Below, one piece after another: positions 45,731-57,560 of a DNA stretch of 64,000 nucleotides. The notes below the pieces were generated by a model. It saw nothing but the letters and a program-made list of their open reading frames with translations, did no database searches and was not told where the DNA came from. Position 1 is the first letter of the stretch. Every line of letters starts with the position of its first letter. The DNA comes from Chelonoidis abingdonii (taxonomy: Eukaryota > Chordata > Testudines > Testudinidae), in the NCBI RefSeq assembly GCF_003597395.2, contig NC_133771.1:124171783-124235782 (forward strand), written 5' to 3'. Made by a program: the position numbers and the translations under genes.

Positions 45731-46132
45731 TGTGATCAAGATCAGTGCATTCAGAGCACTAAATTCGTTTTACAGGCTGCTGCCACACCACTACTACAGA
45801 GTGAACCCAGCATAACTAGTGAAGAGCTACCTTTACCAGGAAAGACCACTATCGGTGCTCCTTGTGCCACGCTAACCCTAGGGCAGCCGACACCACCGTC
45901 TTCCATGCCAAATCTCACATCAGAAACAGGTTTGACAGACATGATACCATTAAAAGAGGAACTTGAAGGTCATCAGTTTCTAACTCCTGAGGAAGCTCCA
46001 TCACCTCCTGGTATGCTGTCAGCAGGGAGCCCTATAACACACAGCCATACCATGCACGTCCTGAGCCTAGCCAGCCAAGATTCATTGCATGAAGACTCAG
46101 TGCGTGGTCTTGTGAAGCTTAGCTCAGTTTGA
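45731..46132 (+). CDS. ZDHHC14: ZDHHC14 terminal coding exon with stop
   Basis: The last coding exon gives 133 codons and TGA. It follows a long pyrimidine-rich stretch (about 45634-45730) ending in ttcag. The protein starts CDQDQCIQSTKFVLQAAATP, is Ser/Pro/Thr-rich (GQPTPPSSMPNL, EEAPSPPGML), and ends DSLHEDSVRGLVKLSSV. That ending matches the ZDHHC14 C-terminus as I know it, a possible PDZ-binding end, and separates it from ZDHHC9 and ZDHHC18. The middle (LTSETGLTDMIPLKEEL) is the least conserved part. A Met lies upstream at 45584, but that stretch is intron; the frame arrives by splicing from 34965. Confidence 0.95.
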   Translation, partial: CDQDQCIQSTKFVLQAAATPLLQSEPSITSEELPLPGKTTIGAPCATLTLGQPTPPSSMPNLTSETGLTDMIPLKEELEGHQFLTPEEAPSPPGMLSAGSPITHSHTMHVLSLASQDSLHEDSVRGLVKLSSV

Positions 46133-46980
46133 CCAATTTTTATTGATAATATTATACCATATCAAAGTGGTTGTACAAATGAATACCCAACAGGAAAGAC
46201 TTTACAGTACCACTGTAAGACTCTAACATGCCTATATAATGAAAACTCTCCCATGTAATGGAGTTTACTAAATAGACAAATTATTTTTTCAATGGAACTA
46301 TGGCATTCTTTTGACTAGATTGTTAATGGTTCTGCTTTGATAGTGACTGCTTCTATTTTTTAAATAAAACCAGGGAAGGTCACTAATTCTGTTAACTGAA
46401 GATCTGGGTCCAGCAACTTGTAATTCTACCTGTAGGACGGCCTTTGTTACAGTATAAAAAAAGAGAGGTTTTTGGATATGTCATGTTATGCATTTTATGC
46501 TCTTGTAATACACACTTGTTAAGGCTTACCACACTTGTGGCCAGAATGATCTGCACTTACATGTTATGCTACTAATATTTGAAACAGAAAATAACCATTC
46601 CATTTGTTAATACAAAAAATGACTGCAGGTATGGATTTGCATGCCACGCTAAGGTATGTGTTACAGCGGTGTTGGTATTAAAAGAGAGTGCTGCTTTTTT
46701 ATTTGTGAGTTTCAAAGTGCTGTTTCAGTTAAAGACGGTGCAATAGATTAACCAATGGACAACGTTATTTTTTTCAATTTAGTAAATTTTATTTTAAATT
46801 AATCAGTGGTGCCTAAAATATGGAGGCTACTGATTTTTATCATGCTACATATCATTTAACCTTCTATTTAATTGTTTAGAATAAGGTGTCGTGTTGTGCC
46901 ATGCCACAGATTCTTCCATTTCCTTTGTGTGATAAGATTACCTGCAGACATCCAATAAAATGAAATCCTGTTTCTTTGGA
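46133..46980 (+). other. ZDHHC14: ZDHHC14 3' UTR (minimum estimate)
   Basis: AT-rich sequence after the stop, without recognisable repeats. Canonical AATAAA signals lie at 46363-46368 and 46954-46959. The second gives a 3' UTR of about 850 nt. A further AATAAA at 49429-49434 and repeat-poor AT-rich sequence to about 50480 leave room for longer forms. The true end cannot be set from sequence alone. Confidence 0.55.
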
Positions 46981-49900
46981 TATGCGTACAGTTATCCTTA
47001 TACAGTTTACTGGAAAAGAAAAGTCCCATTTGGCTGACTTAGTCTACAGGGGGTTATGTTTTTGACTTTGATACATTTGCATAATGAGCCCAGAGCCACA
47101 GGGAAAATCTGACCTTGAATTGTTTTCCTTTAGTATTATGTATAGCTTTGTATAGGCAGTCTGTTTTGATAACACAGTGTTTCTACAGCAAACCTGTGTA
47201 TTAAGTACAGATACTTAATATCTGCTTAGGACCTAAACTCCTGGATGTTAGGCTTCAGAAGGAAGAGAAAAGTCAATGGAGTGAACCTGAACAAACAAGC
47301 GCTACACTGTAGCTGCTGTCTAGTTATAAGTTTTCATCTGTATATTTTCATCCATTATTTAAAATGGAAATATTTATATTACAAAGTTGTTCTATGCTTC
47401 AATTTGTGATTAGGGAAAATAAGAGTTATGGTTTATGGAAAATATCTCCACTCAGGGACAATTGAAGAGGACCCTGCAAATAAGCTGAGAGAACTCAAAC
47501 ATTGTAATTTATTGTATTTGACTTGTTTTTCAGATTCTAGAATCCGCAATAATCTCTTCTCAGGATAAATTAAATGCAGAGAGTCTTTCCAGCAAGCTCA
47601 AGATGTTATTTCAACTGCAAATTGCTATTATATAAAATGTTTCCTTGATCGATCAAGAAGGATGACATTTCTGCATCATTGAAACATGGTCATTCACGGA
47701 CATCAAGTCAAAAAAATTGCCATATTTTTAAAAAAAAGAGCACAATAAGCCTCTTGGAATACAGCCATTTATGCTATTGAAATGTCGAATGACATGCTAA
47801 CAAGAGCCCTCATACTTTGAGGTTTTGTAACCAATTTTATTTCTCTAAATGGTGATACCACCGTTCAGCTAGTTGTAGGAATAGAAAATATAGAAGGAAA
47901 ACTTTGATAACATCAACGATTTCTTGGGTCATATTTCACAGTTGGTTATGGATGGACTAGATGATCTTTTGAAGTCCCTTCTTGCCCTAAATTTCAATGA
48001 GACTATGCATGCTCCACCATTAACAGTGATGGTGAGTCATTAAAAAGTTTGCAAGCTTTCACATAAGGAGATATAGCTTCTCAGTTTCTTTTCCCATTCA
48101 GTCTCACAAGGTTGCTCAGAAATTCTTATTCACATGTTCTCTCTCTTTTTGGGTATGCCCTCTCCAAAGAAGAACTCCCTTTGTGCTGGATTCCAATCCA
48201 CAACTAGACAGTCAGGTTCTATGGAGATGGGGCAGGAAAACTTAACGAGATGGATATCCATGGGTATCCCCCCTACCAGATTAACAGTAGTAGCTCTGGT
48301 AGGGGGAATGAGAGCGTATTACTTTATGGCTGGGATTTTCAAAGGAGCCTAAGGGAATTAAGTGCCCAATGCACATTGAATGTCAATTATTTGAGGGCAC
48401 CCAAATAATTATAATAATGCAACACAGTGTACTCTTACCTCTCAGAAACACTGAAGTTTGTATTCTTAACCTAGCCCAGGACAAATGCTTATTACAAAAC
48501 CACTGCACTGTTTGTATTCTTTTAGAGCTGAGAACAAAAAGGGATGTTTCATCTCAAGACTGTATTTTGGATGAACTGAGGTTTGGGGTGAAGCATTCAA
48601 AGCACCTTGTCACATTTTATTTGCTTTGGTTAGTGTTGTCAGTCTTCCCTGACATAAGCACTAAAATTTTGCTAGTGAAAAAAAGGAAAAAATATTTATC
48701 CCTTGCTCATAGTACTGAACAGTAAGTGAAATATTTCTGTTTTTCTTAGTAGAAGGGAAAGTTCTTTGAAATCAGTTGCCACTATAGGAAATTACCTTAT
48801 AACCTTACAGAAACAATATTTTATTGGATAAGTGAATCTGTAGCCAAGTGGGTCTTGTTCTTTCACACAGTGGACTATCAATGCTCGGTACACTGATATC
48901 TGTAGAATTAATAAAATAATAAGTAAGATAAATATTTTACTGTGGTATTAAAACTTCACAGCTATTGAGCTAACTCTGAGGATCACCTTTATTTATAAAT
49001 TCATCTGCTTGCAATTTCACAGGAATACCTAAGGCATCTCATGCTTACAAAAAACTCCGTTTGGTGGCAACATTTGTATGTCCTTGCCACTAACAAGTAG
49101 TGCAGGCAGAATCACATTAACTGTGTGTCCGTGATAAGGTTTATAGTGACATTCTTACATAGGAGAAAGGGATATTGTTCAGGGTTTTATGTTATTCCCC
49201 AACTGAAACACGCTGTTCACTCTTTACATTTAAATGTTTAAAATGATAGAACATCACTTTTAGAATTTTTTGCTTTTTCAGTGCTGGAGAGGGAGATAGA
49301 AAGCCTGACAACAGAACTGAAGTACTTTGAATACCCATTTTAGAACCATTTATTCATTCAGATTCCAGTGACATGCCATATTTTTTCCCTTTGTTTATAA
49401 TCTTTCAAGATTGTATTTAAGGATGATAAATAAAATAATATATTTTTACCATTACCTTGTTTTGTTTACAGGTTTTCATATCACCTTAATTTAAATCTAT
49501 TCTTTCCTTCTCCACCCCAGAGTTTTTGTTATGGCGGCATCCATGGTTGACGCTATTGACTCGTGAGGACATCTGCTGGAAAATACTGGCACTGAATTAA
49601 TTAATTGTTTCTATAGTTACAGTTCTCGATTAACAGATTAAAATCAGTGACTCCATCAGAATGACTGAAATTCCTGTGTAGGGCATCTCTTCTGTTTTAC
49701 TTTTTCCCAGCAGCAACTGCTTTCCATCATGTGAGCTCCCTCGGGTGGAATTCACATACACATATGGCCCCATTCAGCACAGTAACTTAACCATCCCTTG
49801 TACTGCAGGTTTCTTAGCTTTGATTGTATTTTGTTTGCATTGCAGAGCACAAGGACCAGAGATTCAAACTGATAATCCAGGGCCACGTTGCTGTATTTGC

Positions 49901-51535
49901 TTTTCTTTGCATATTTTGCTTTCTCCTTTGTTGTTCTTTTCATTAAACAATTAGTACATTATATTGAATTAATCTTATAAAAAGTTTGAATGTTCTTCAT
50001 GCTGGTACCTTCTGATTTGTATAAATGCAAAATCTATATGGAAGTTGATGTTTACAGAAAAGTAAATATATGTTTTTACTAAAGTACCTATAAATGTGTA
50101 GAAATTCACTATGCTGGTTAATCTGGCAGCAATTTTTTCCCCTTTCATTGTTTTTTTAATAGTTTTTCCCCTCTAGGTGGGTATACAGTACAAGACTGTG
50201 TACAATGAAATGCAATGCTTCATAAATAAGATCTGTTTTTAAAAGGCTTCTTTTTCTTGTTTTGTCAAAGACCTCTCTATTTTTAAAGTAATTTTATATT
50301 ACTAATGATTAAACAGTAATGTTGTTCTCATTGTAATAAGTGTCAGAGATGATTGCATTTTGTAAATCAGTGAATCCTTTATCAACTTGCGTATTGTACA
50401 TGTTACTGATAATACAAGCAAGATGTATTTCCAAATCCAAATGATTACTATGTTAATTAAACCATTAAAAATTGTGTAGAGAGAAGATTAGATGCTTTGC
50501 AGCTGGTCTTAGTAGATGAATGGATCAGGCAAATTGCAATTATTTTCAGATCTCATAAACCTCAGGAATTACATGCAGCATGATTTGTAAGGCAGATGAC
50601 CAACTTGTGATGCTACAAAGATTTTTTTTCCCTGCATAAATCTTGGTATTTACAATAGATGCATTGTACAATATTTGAGGCTTTAAATGAACAATTGTCT
50701 TAATTGTTTTTGACACTACGTTACTAACTGCAAGAGCAGCACAGTAGTAACCAGTAACAAGGAGCTACTGAAAGCTGCACTTCTCATTTGTCAATGTATT
50801 TAGGCTCTAAAATCAGCACAACTTGAATGTTGCATGTAGGAAAGTGTGTTCTTCATTCTACTTCTAATTTTTAGTGTGGGAGGGAACTACGACCATGTTA
50901 GTAATGGAGGGGGGAGCAAACTCAACAAGATCTAGATCCTGAACAGAAATATGTTTATCCATAAGACCAACACTCAGTGTCAGTTTTTAACATCAGTTAT
51001 CGAACAACTGATTTAAAAAAAAACGTAAGTGGAAAGAGAGCACATTTCTGTCTTTCCTCCAACTTCAGATATAGTTGGGCCTTGAATATGAATGAACCGA
51101 AGTACATTTAGGTTCTACGTAGTGGGAATGTCCCCATTTTCAAGGTCCATCTGGATCAGCTTTACAAAAACTTGTGTTCTGTCTCAGCTTTTGGTTGCCC
51201 CTTTGGCTGCCCAAAGGAGTAATCAGCCAGCTAAGACTTTGCAGTTGACAGCAGGCTGGCTGAGTACATGTGCACCTCAAAGACTACCACCAGACCAGTC
51301 ACATGTTGCCAGTGAACTCACCTGACAATATCTTGAGCCTGCACAAAACCAAGTCTATAAGGAATCTGATTAATTCTGACTCTATGTTGCAAGTGGAAAG
51401 TCTTCATCCGATTTAGTTGCATTTCTCCCACCTGTCCTGCATCAGATAGGAACAGAAGCTTGCAGAAGGCCAGGAAGGGATGAAATGGAGCCTATTTCTG
51501 GGGCAAAGTAGGGAGGGAAAACAAAGGACTAAGGG
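46981..51535. other. Sequence downstream of ZDHHC14 stop: possible long 3' UTR, CR1 scrap
   Basis: A CR1 3' end scrap (tggatggactagatgatctt, ttgaagtcccttcttgccct) lies at 47945-48000 (+). The rest is AT-rich and repeat-poor, including 49980-50480. Short frames at 48134-48725 and 49745-49954 have no recognisable features. No second gene seen. Confidence 0.4.
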
Positions 51536-51539
51536 GATG

Positions 51540-51870
51540 CTTCAGAGAAGAGTGAATGTAGCAGAGAGAGAGTGAATGAATGGCAAAAAGAAGGAGATAG
51601 CAAGGGTAGGAAGGAGGGAGAAGAGAAGAGTGAAATGAAGGCTGGAGACAGAGAGATGGAATGAACAGAGAAGAAAGTGAAGAAGAGTAAAAGGAGCCAA
51701 AGTCAAGAAAATAGAATACAAAACTTCAGGAGATGGTGAGTACAAAGGCATTCCAATACTAAAGTGAAACAATAATCTGGAAACAACTATAAATAGAGAA
51801 AAAAGAAGAGGAAGAAATAAGGTCACAGTTGGAGCAGAAGACACATGAGAGGAGAGAGAAAGGAGGACCC
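51540..51870 (+). repeat. Purine-rich (GA) tract
   Basis: About 330 bp dominated by A and G, with few C or T. The minus-strand frame across it, rich in Leu, Ser and Phe, is a composition artefact. Confidence 0.7.
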
Positions 51871-51977
51871 AAATCCTCCCATTAGGAAAACCCTGACCTG
51901 CATATTAATTTAAAATCTGAGCCTTCATATTCAGTGAGAAGTAAACAAGAATAAAGTTCAGTATGTAAAGAAGAACA

Positions 51978-52055
51978 GGTAAAATCCTGGTCCCATTAAA
52001 ATCAATGGGAAGTTTGCCATTGACTTTAATACAGCCAGGAATTCATTCCATGATT
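51978..52055. repeat. Short palindromic MITE (copy 1)
   Basis: aaatcctggtcccattaaaa ... gccattgactttaatacagc caggaattc: the two halves are imperfect inverted copies. A second copy lies at 55800-55880. Confidence 0.6.
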
Positions 52056-54409
52056 TTAAGAGAGTAGCTATAGGTCTGGTATTTTATATTTCATATCGTT
52101 AACGGCTGTTACATTGGCATAATGGGATTCCTTGTTTGCTTCTCAATTTCGTCTAGATGAGATTTGCTCCCTTGGTAAGGAAAAAGGTTTTCTTTAATTA
52201 CCATTCTTACAAACTTAACCTAGGACCTGAAATTCAAGCTTTGTTCCTCTGGCTTGTGCATAATCATGAGTAAAGAGTCTACAGATGGGATTTAATTAAC
52301 TGTTCTATTGATGGTGCACAAACCAGAATAGAATATGGGTCACTCTCTGTACATCAAAATGAACAAACAGAATTAAAATTCACTAACAAAGTACTTAGTT
52401 AACCCACAGGTAAGATTGCTCAGTGGTAACTTTTGCCCTTCCAAAAGGTTGAGTTCAGCTACACTCAAGCCTATCCTCTGAAAACCAGGAAATACAGTTA
52501 ATGTACATGCCAATGCAACCTTAACTCTGACCCTTTGAAGCTGGCAGTAGCCAGTGGGGGTTACCTGCATGTCCTCCAGTTGCATTCACTGAGTTAGGTC
52601 TAGCTTTATGGAATGAAGGGTGCATTAGTTGGATCAGCTTGGCAGAGCTTTCACTGTAATATGAAAAGATCTGAGGGAACCCTGACCATGTGGAGTGGGG
52701 GAGTCTGAGCCAATTATCTTGCTCTGACTTCCTACCTCCTCCTTGTGTGTGTGAGCAAAAGAAAGAAGTTCAGGTGTACCTTGAGAGATCCAGTATGCCT
52801 CATTTCAGTGCTAAGTTCTGCAGGTTTTGTCAAATAATGGTGCACAAGGGTCTTTCTATGGGATTTGTCATCAGTGAGGAGGGATATGAGAGTGATCTCT
52901 GGGTTTAATGATAGGTAAGTGGAAAGTATTGTTAAATGCCACCCTCTGTGTAAAGTTGCAGGCGCTGTAAAGGGTGGTAAAATTTAGCAAATGTGATGGT
53001 ATCTGTGGGCTAGGCTAAGTGTTTGAGGATAGACCAGGTGTAGGTAGCTCCTGTTCATACACCTCACCTAACACAAGTTTTGCCTTAGCAAAGAGCTCAT
53101 TTTAGATTGTGTCTTTCAGGGGACATATGCCTATTTCCTGAATGTACTGCACTGAAAAGGCAGAATGCTAGTATGTGTGTTAAATGTTTGGGGGCATCAC
53201 TGTATTTTGTTTTCAAAGATTTGAATGTAGCTGAACCTGACATTCTGGAAGGACACAAGAGACCCCTGTGCAATCTTGACTCTACATTGCATAGTTTTTG
53301 TGGGTTAATGTCCTAGTTTCTGAGTAGAAAGAATAATGTTATTTGTAGAAGACAATGTTAACTGAGGCAGCTGTAGTTATCACCAGGGTTTGAAGTTGAG
53401 GTGCAACTGTGAGTAGGTAATTATAAAAGATGCTAAGTGATTCATAACTGGTCATCCCCTCTGCAGTAACGGTTATGGTTGTGCTTTGAGATTTTTGAAG
53501 GGCGGAGTTACTGACGGGGCCAAAAATGAAAAGCTAGTCATGGTCCATTTCACAGTGTTGAACTGTGAGCTAAACCTCTCCTTCTGGTCCCATGAAGGCA
53601 TTAGCACTTAGAAAGGGATTAGCAGTTCAAAAGTAGTTCCTTGCTCTCTGGCACACTCTGCTGCTGTAGGCATATTACAGGCAGCAGCTTAATAGCAGGT
53701 CATGTGCTTCCTTCCTGATGGGTATACATCTCTCCCTACATCTGGGCCCTTTGCTCCCACAATGGCCACCATCTCCAGTAGGGCCTTTTCCCTAACGCTG
53801 GCCAGCCCCCTTAGATTCTAGTACACACATGGAAGGCCAGGGATAGGGGCTCACACCCTTTCCCCAGATCTCAGCATATATGTGGGGATGGGGAGAGAGG
53901 CTCAGACACCCCAGATCCTGGCATACAGACACATCTAGCATTGATCCTAACACGCATCTCTATATATCCACCCTCCCATATCCCTTCTCTACTTGCCGCA
54001 GACCTAAGCCCCTCTCCTGGCATTATTCCAGTCCCCACGCCTTAGTACTGCTGCAATAACTTTTACGTTCCCTCTCACTGCTTCAATCCCACCACATGCC
54101 GTAGTTTGGCACCAAAAACCTTATAAGAATCTAAAACTCTTGTGAGCACTTCATGTTAGGGGGCTGAGTATCAGGAACCCGTTGACCACCTTCCTCTGAT
54201 GACACTTGTTTCCATTGTTCAGGAAAGACGATTAAGTTATCTTAACTGCCTTTTGTGTTGCCTGTAGGTAATCAGTGCTGGCACTCTGCTATTATAATCC
54301 CTTGGTGAAAAAGTAGCAATATGCCTAGCAATCATTCTCACCTATCTGCACAGAGCATTTGTAATTTATTATCTTTCAGAAAATAGTTAGAGCCCCTTCA
54401 AAATTAGCA
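52056..54409. other. Downstream DNA without recognised features
   Basis: Two weakly similar stretches, at about 52395-52600 and 53215-53300, share ttctggaaggacac/ttccaaaaggt-like and aatcttgactc-type words in opposite orientation. No gene was recognised. Confidence 0.35.
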
Positions 54410-54753
54410 GTACAAATTAGAGATGTAAAATATTAAATGGCTAAATGGTTAACCGGTAAGCGGTCTTACCGGTTAACCCATCCTAACCATTAACCCCCAC
54501 CCCAAGGCAGCTGGCCAGCCCCGGCCCCAGGCCAACTGGCCAGAGAAGCCCCAGGCCGGCCAGCTGACCCCAGCCCCGGGCCAGCCAGCCAGCAGGAGTG
54601 ACCCCAAGCCGGTCAGAGCAACCCCAGCCTCAGGCCAGCTGACTGGCCAGAGTGACCCCAACCCCTCTCTCTTTAATCAATTGATTAAGCAATATAATTT
54701 TAATCATTTAAACAGTTAACTTTTTCAATTATATTTACATCCCTAGTGCAAAT
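54410..54753. mobile_element. MITE with 8-bp target duplication and GC-rich core
   Basis: gtacaaat (54410-54417) and gtgcaaat (54746-54753) flank an element with ends tagagatgtaaaatatt and aattatatttacatcccta. Inside are the palindrome ggttaaccggtaag...cttaccggttaacc (54448-54478) and a ggccagc/ccccagcc degenerate tandem region (about 54500-54665). The minus-strand frame there (Gly/Trp/Ala-rich) is compositional. Confidence 0.78.
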
Positions 54754-55799
54754 TAGCAGGGCACATATCCCAAAAGTACAAAACTGGCTTCATAGAGGAG
54801 ATAGTAGCAATATGCCTGCAAATAATGCTCAGATTTCTGCCACAGGTAGAGTTCAAACTTACAGCGTATGAATGTCACTCATGTTTAATGGTCGCAGCAC
54901 ATCTCTTTGAGCCCCACCCAGTTACTGTGACAATGGTCTGGATAGAAACCCTAGGCTTGCTGCGCGTGCACATTTCAACCTCATTGGCTCTTGAGTTTTA
55001 ACACATAGCATTATAGAGTGCCAAACTCTTCCTTTAACACATTTTCAATTTTCCTTCCCCAAATGAGCAACAGTTACTATAAACTAGCTGAGATAAATGT
55101 TGAGTGACTGTGATCACATTGGGAACAATTAGAGTCATGGTTTAAGCCCCCGTGGTGTGCAAAGAAGTTCTATTATAAGAACTTCTTGATTTTGTAAAAT
55201 GCTGTTTTGGGGGGAGGTATATTTCAGGAAACCAAATGACCCCAAATTTGGATCACTAACACTATTCAGCACTCCTTTGAGCCAGCAAATTTCAAGACAT
55301 TCTGAGTAAGCATGTGGATTTTAGAGCACTTAGAAGAGTTGGCCTTTAAACAGATAGCACTGCTCAACTTTAGTTATGGTGGGGCTGGCACACCTCTATA
55401 ATATAGCCAAAAAATATTTTTGTCACTAAAGCACATATAATTCAGAATACACATAGAGAAGAGGCTTCCTCAGTAAAAGGAGGGTATTTCATATAGTCTA
55501 TTTTCTGACCACAACCGTGCTAAAAATAATATATGGGTATGTTGGAGGGGAAGTGAAAATTTTTCTTAGTTTTGAAATTAAATAGTGTTGACCTTCACAG
55601 AGGTGCTACTTTGCATTTGAATACAGTGCTAATTAGAAAATCAGTTGTACAGTAGAAAGATTTTATTTCAACTTCTATGAATCTGCTTCATAGATGAGAT
55701 TAGAAAATATGTATTGTTTTAAATGGATTGACTCTAATGATTTTAACTGCAATAGGGCATGTTACAATATTCATATTAGCTTTATTGGTGAGGGCCAGA
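54754..55799. other. Downstream DNA without recognised features
   Basis: Nothing supported in this AT-rich stretch. Confidence 0.4.
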
Positions 55800-55880
55800 A
55801 CATCTTGACTTAAATCTTGGCCCCAGTGAAGTCAACAGGAGTTTTTTCCATTGCCTTCAGTTGGTCCAGGATTTCACCAC
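55800..55880. repeat. Short palindromic MITE (copy 2)
   Basis: taaatcttggccccagtgaa, gtcaacaggagttttttcca, ttgccttcagttggtccagg atttcacc: same family and inverted structure as 51978-52055. Confidence 0.6.
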
Positions 55881-55907
55881 TTATATGCGGTCTCAATGAA
55901 AAATTCA

Positions 55908-56046
55908 GCAACTTCTAGGGTGGCCAGATAGCAGCTGTGAAAAAACAGGATGGGGGTGGCGGTTAATAGGTGCCTATATAAGAAAAGGTCCCAAAAAATG
56001 AGACTGTCCCTTTAAAAACAGGACATCTGGTCACCCTAACAACTTC
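55908..56046 (-). mobile_element. hAT-like MITE with target duplication
   Basis: Element 55916-56038 starts tagggtggccagat and ends atctggtcaccct(a), giving clear terminal inverted repeats. Flanks gcaacttc and acaacttc give an 8-bp duplication with one change. The internal aggtgcctatataagaaaag matches the copy at 2855 in reverse. Confidence 0.8.
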
Positions 56047-56054
56047 CATAATAG

Positions 56055-56150
56055 TGTTTCTTCTTTGAGTGCTTGTTCACGTCCATTCCATGGGCAACAC
56101 CTCAAAGAAGAACAGTTACAAAAGGTAGGAAACCATTTGGGTTTTTTTAG
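56055..56150. repeat. Terminal remnant of another DIRS-like family
   Basis: ttcttctttgagtgcttgtt cacgtccattcc is followed almost at once by caaagaagaacagttacaaa aggtagg. This looks like the two outer ends of a DIRS-type element with the whole interior lost. The words resemble, but do not equal, the ends at 27321 and 33159. Confidence 0.45.
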
Positions 56151-57299
56151 GGTACCATTGAGAGACTCTGATCCCAAACCTCTGTGTAGCAAGTTGCAGT
56201 ATTGAGACCTAACTGAGGAATGGCTTCTTCAAATCTAGAAACTTGAGGCAGTGAGTGTATTTCCTCTTCCAATGTCCTGAGTTTTTCCATTTACTTCAAT
56301 GGCAGCAGAAGGAGGCAGCAAATGTACCCTAAGATTAGTTTTTTGCAAGTCTAGAACTTACCAGTAATGAGAGAGAGATATAAAATGTCTTTTGAGGAAA
56401 AAATAAATCTGTTCTCAGTTACTGTAGGGAAACAGAGAGATCAGCTGAATCTGTGTTAAGGAAAACAGGAAATATTAGTCACTGTTCTGGATTTCATCTT
56501 ACCCTGTATGAGCATTACCATATTCTTACAAAATAATAGTTGGCAGTTTTGTAGCTGCAAGGAAAAAAAAAATTGCTGAGGCAATTAGCCTCTTGAAATG
56601 AATCTCCAAACAGGCCCTGTAAGTATTTTAATATATTTATAGCAAACAATAGTAAAGAGCATACACTATAAAATGAAATAATCTTTCCTTTTTAAGATGA
56701 CTCATAACTTGCAATTAATTTTAAAAATCTAAATGCATGTACTATAACTGTGTATGAAACCAAAGCTTTGTGTTTGTCTTCAGGGCTCTAAAGAATTTTT
56801 GCGAAGATATTTTCCTGGCAGAAATTCCATGTGGGTCAGAGGACATGGACAAACCTTGACCAAGCACAGGCAAATCTCATTAACCAAAGGATCTTTTTTT
56901 AAAAAAAATTCAGTATTTTTTATCAGGACAAGTTTTATAATGGCAGGTTGTACCATGCCTGAATAATAATGATCATGAAGTGATGTAGGTTATTTTTAAT
57001 TGCACTATCATTTTGTTTGAGCTATATTTACGGAGTAAGGTACAAGGAGGCTTAAAAGTAAATTTTTGTGCTAAAAAGTAACTGTGAAAAAGAGTTTTGT
57101 GAGGTTCCCATTTTTATTGCATCTGAATGATATCAGATCAAATTACAAGTAAAAAAAAAAAAAAAAAAAAGGGTTTCTAATAACTATCATCCTGTATTTT
57201 CCCCATGTGATCTGAATGTCTTTCTTGTGTTCTTTTTGGCTTGTGTATGTCGACATCAGTATCTCTGGCCTAAGGGGTGCTATTGAGATATGCATTCCT
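56151..57299. other. Downstream DNA; poly-A run
   Basis: A run of 20 A lies at 57151-57170 with no recognisable SINE or LINE before it. Otherwise nothing was seen. Confidence 0.4.
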
Positions 57300-57560
57300 A
57301 GATTAAGAGCTTGTTTATATTTAAAATGCTACAGTGGTGCTGCCACAGCTGTGTTGCTGTAATGCTTCAATGTAGTTAATCCAGCTCCCCAACTGGTGGT
57401 TGCTTAGTCGACAGGAGAATTCTTCTGTTGACCTAGCACTGTCTACTCAGAGATTTAGGCTGGCTTAACTACGCCACTCAGAGGTGTGAATTTTTCACAC
57501 CCCAAGTGACATAGTTATGCCGACCTAACTTTCTAGTGTAGATCAGGTCTAAGATTCTAT
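57300..57560 (+). repeat. GTCTAC-type MITE, fuller copy
   Basis: ttctgttgacctagcactgt, ctactcagagatttaggctg, gtgtgaatttttcacacccc, ctttctagtgtagatcaggt. Related in reverse to 4126-4375. Confidence 0.6.

Noticed and set aside
51542..51844. Leu/Phe/Ser-rich 100-codon minus-strand frame resembling membrane spans
   Set aside because: It is the complement of a GA-rich tract. The hydrophobicity follows from base composition.
54473..54661. Gly/Trp/Ala-rich minus-strand frame
   Set aside because: A compositional product of the ggccagc tandem core of a MITE.
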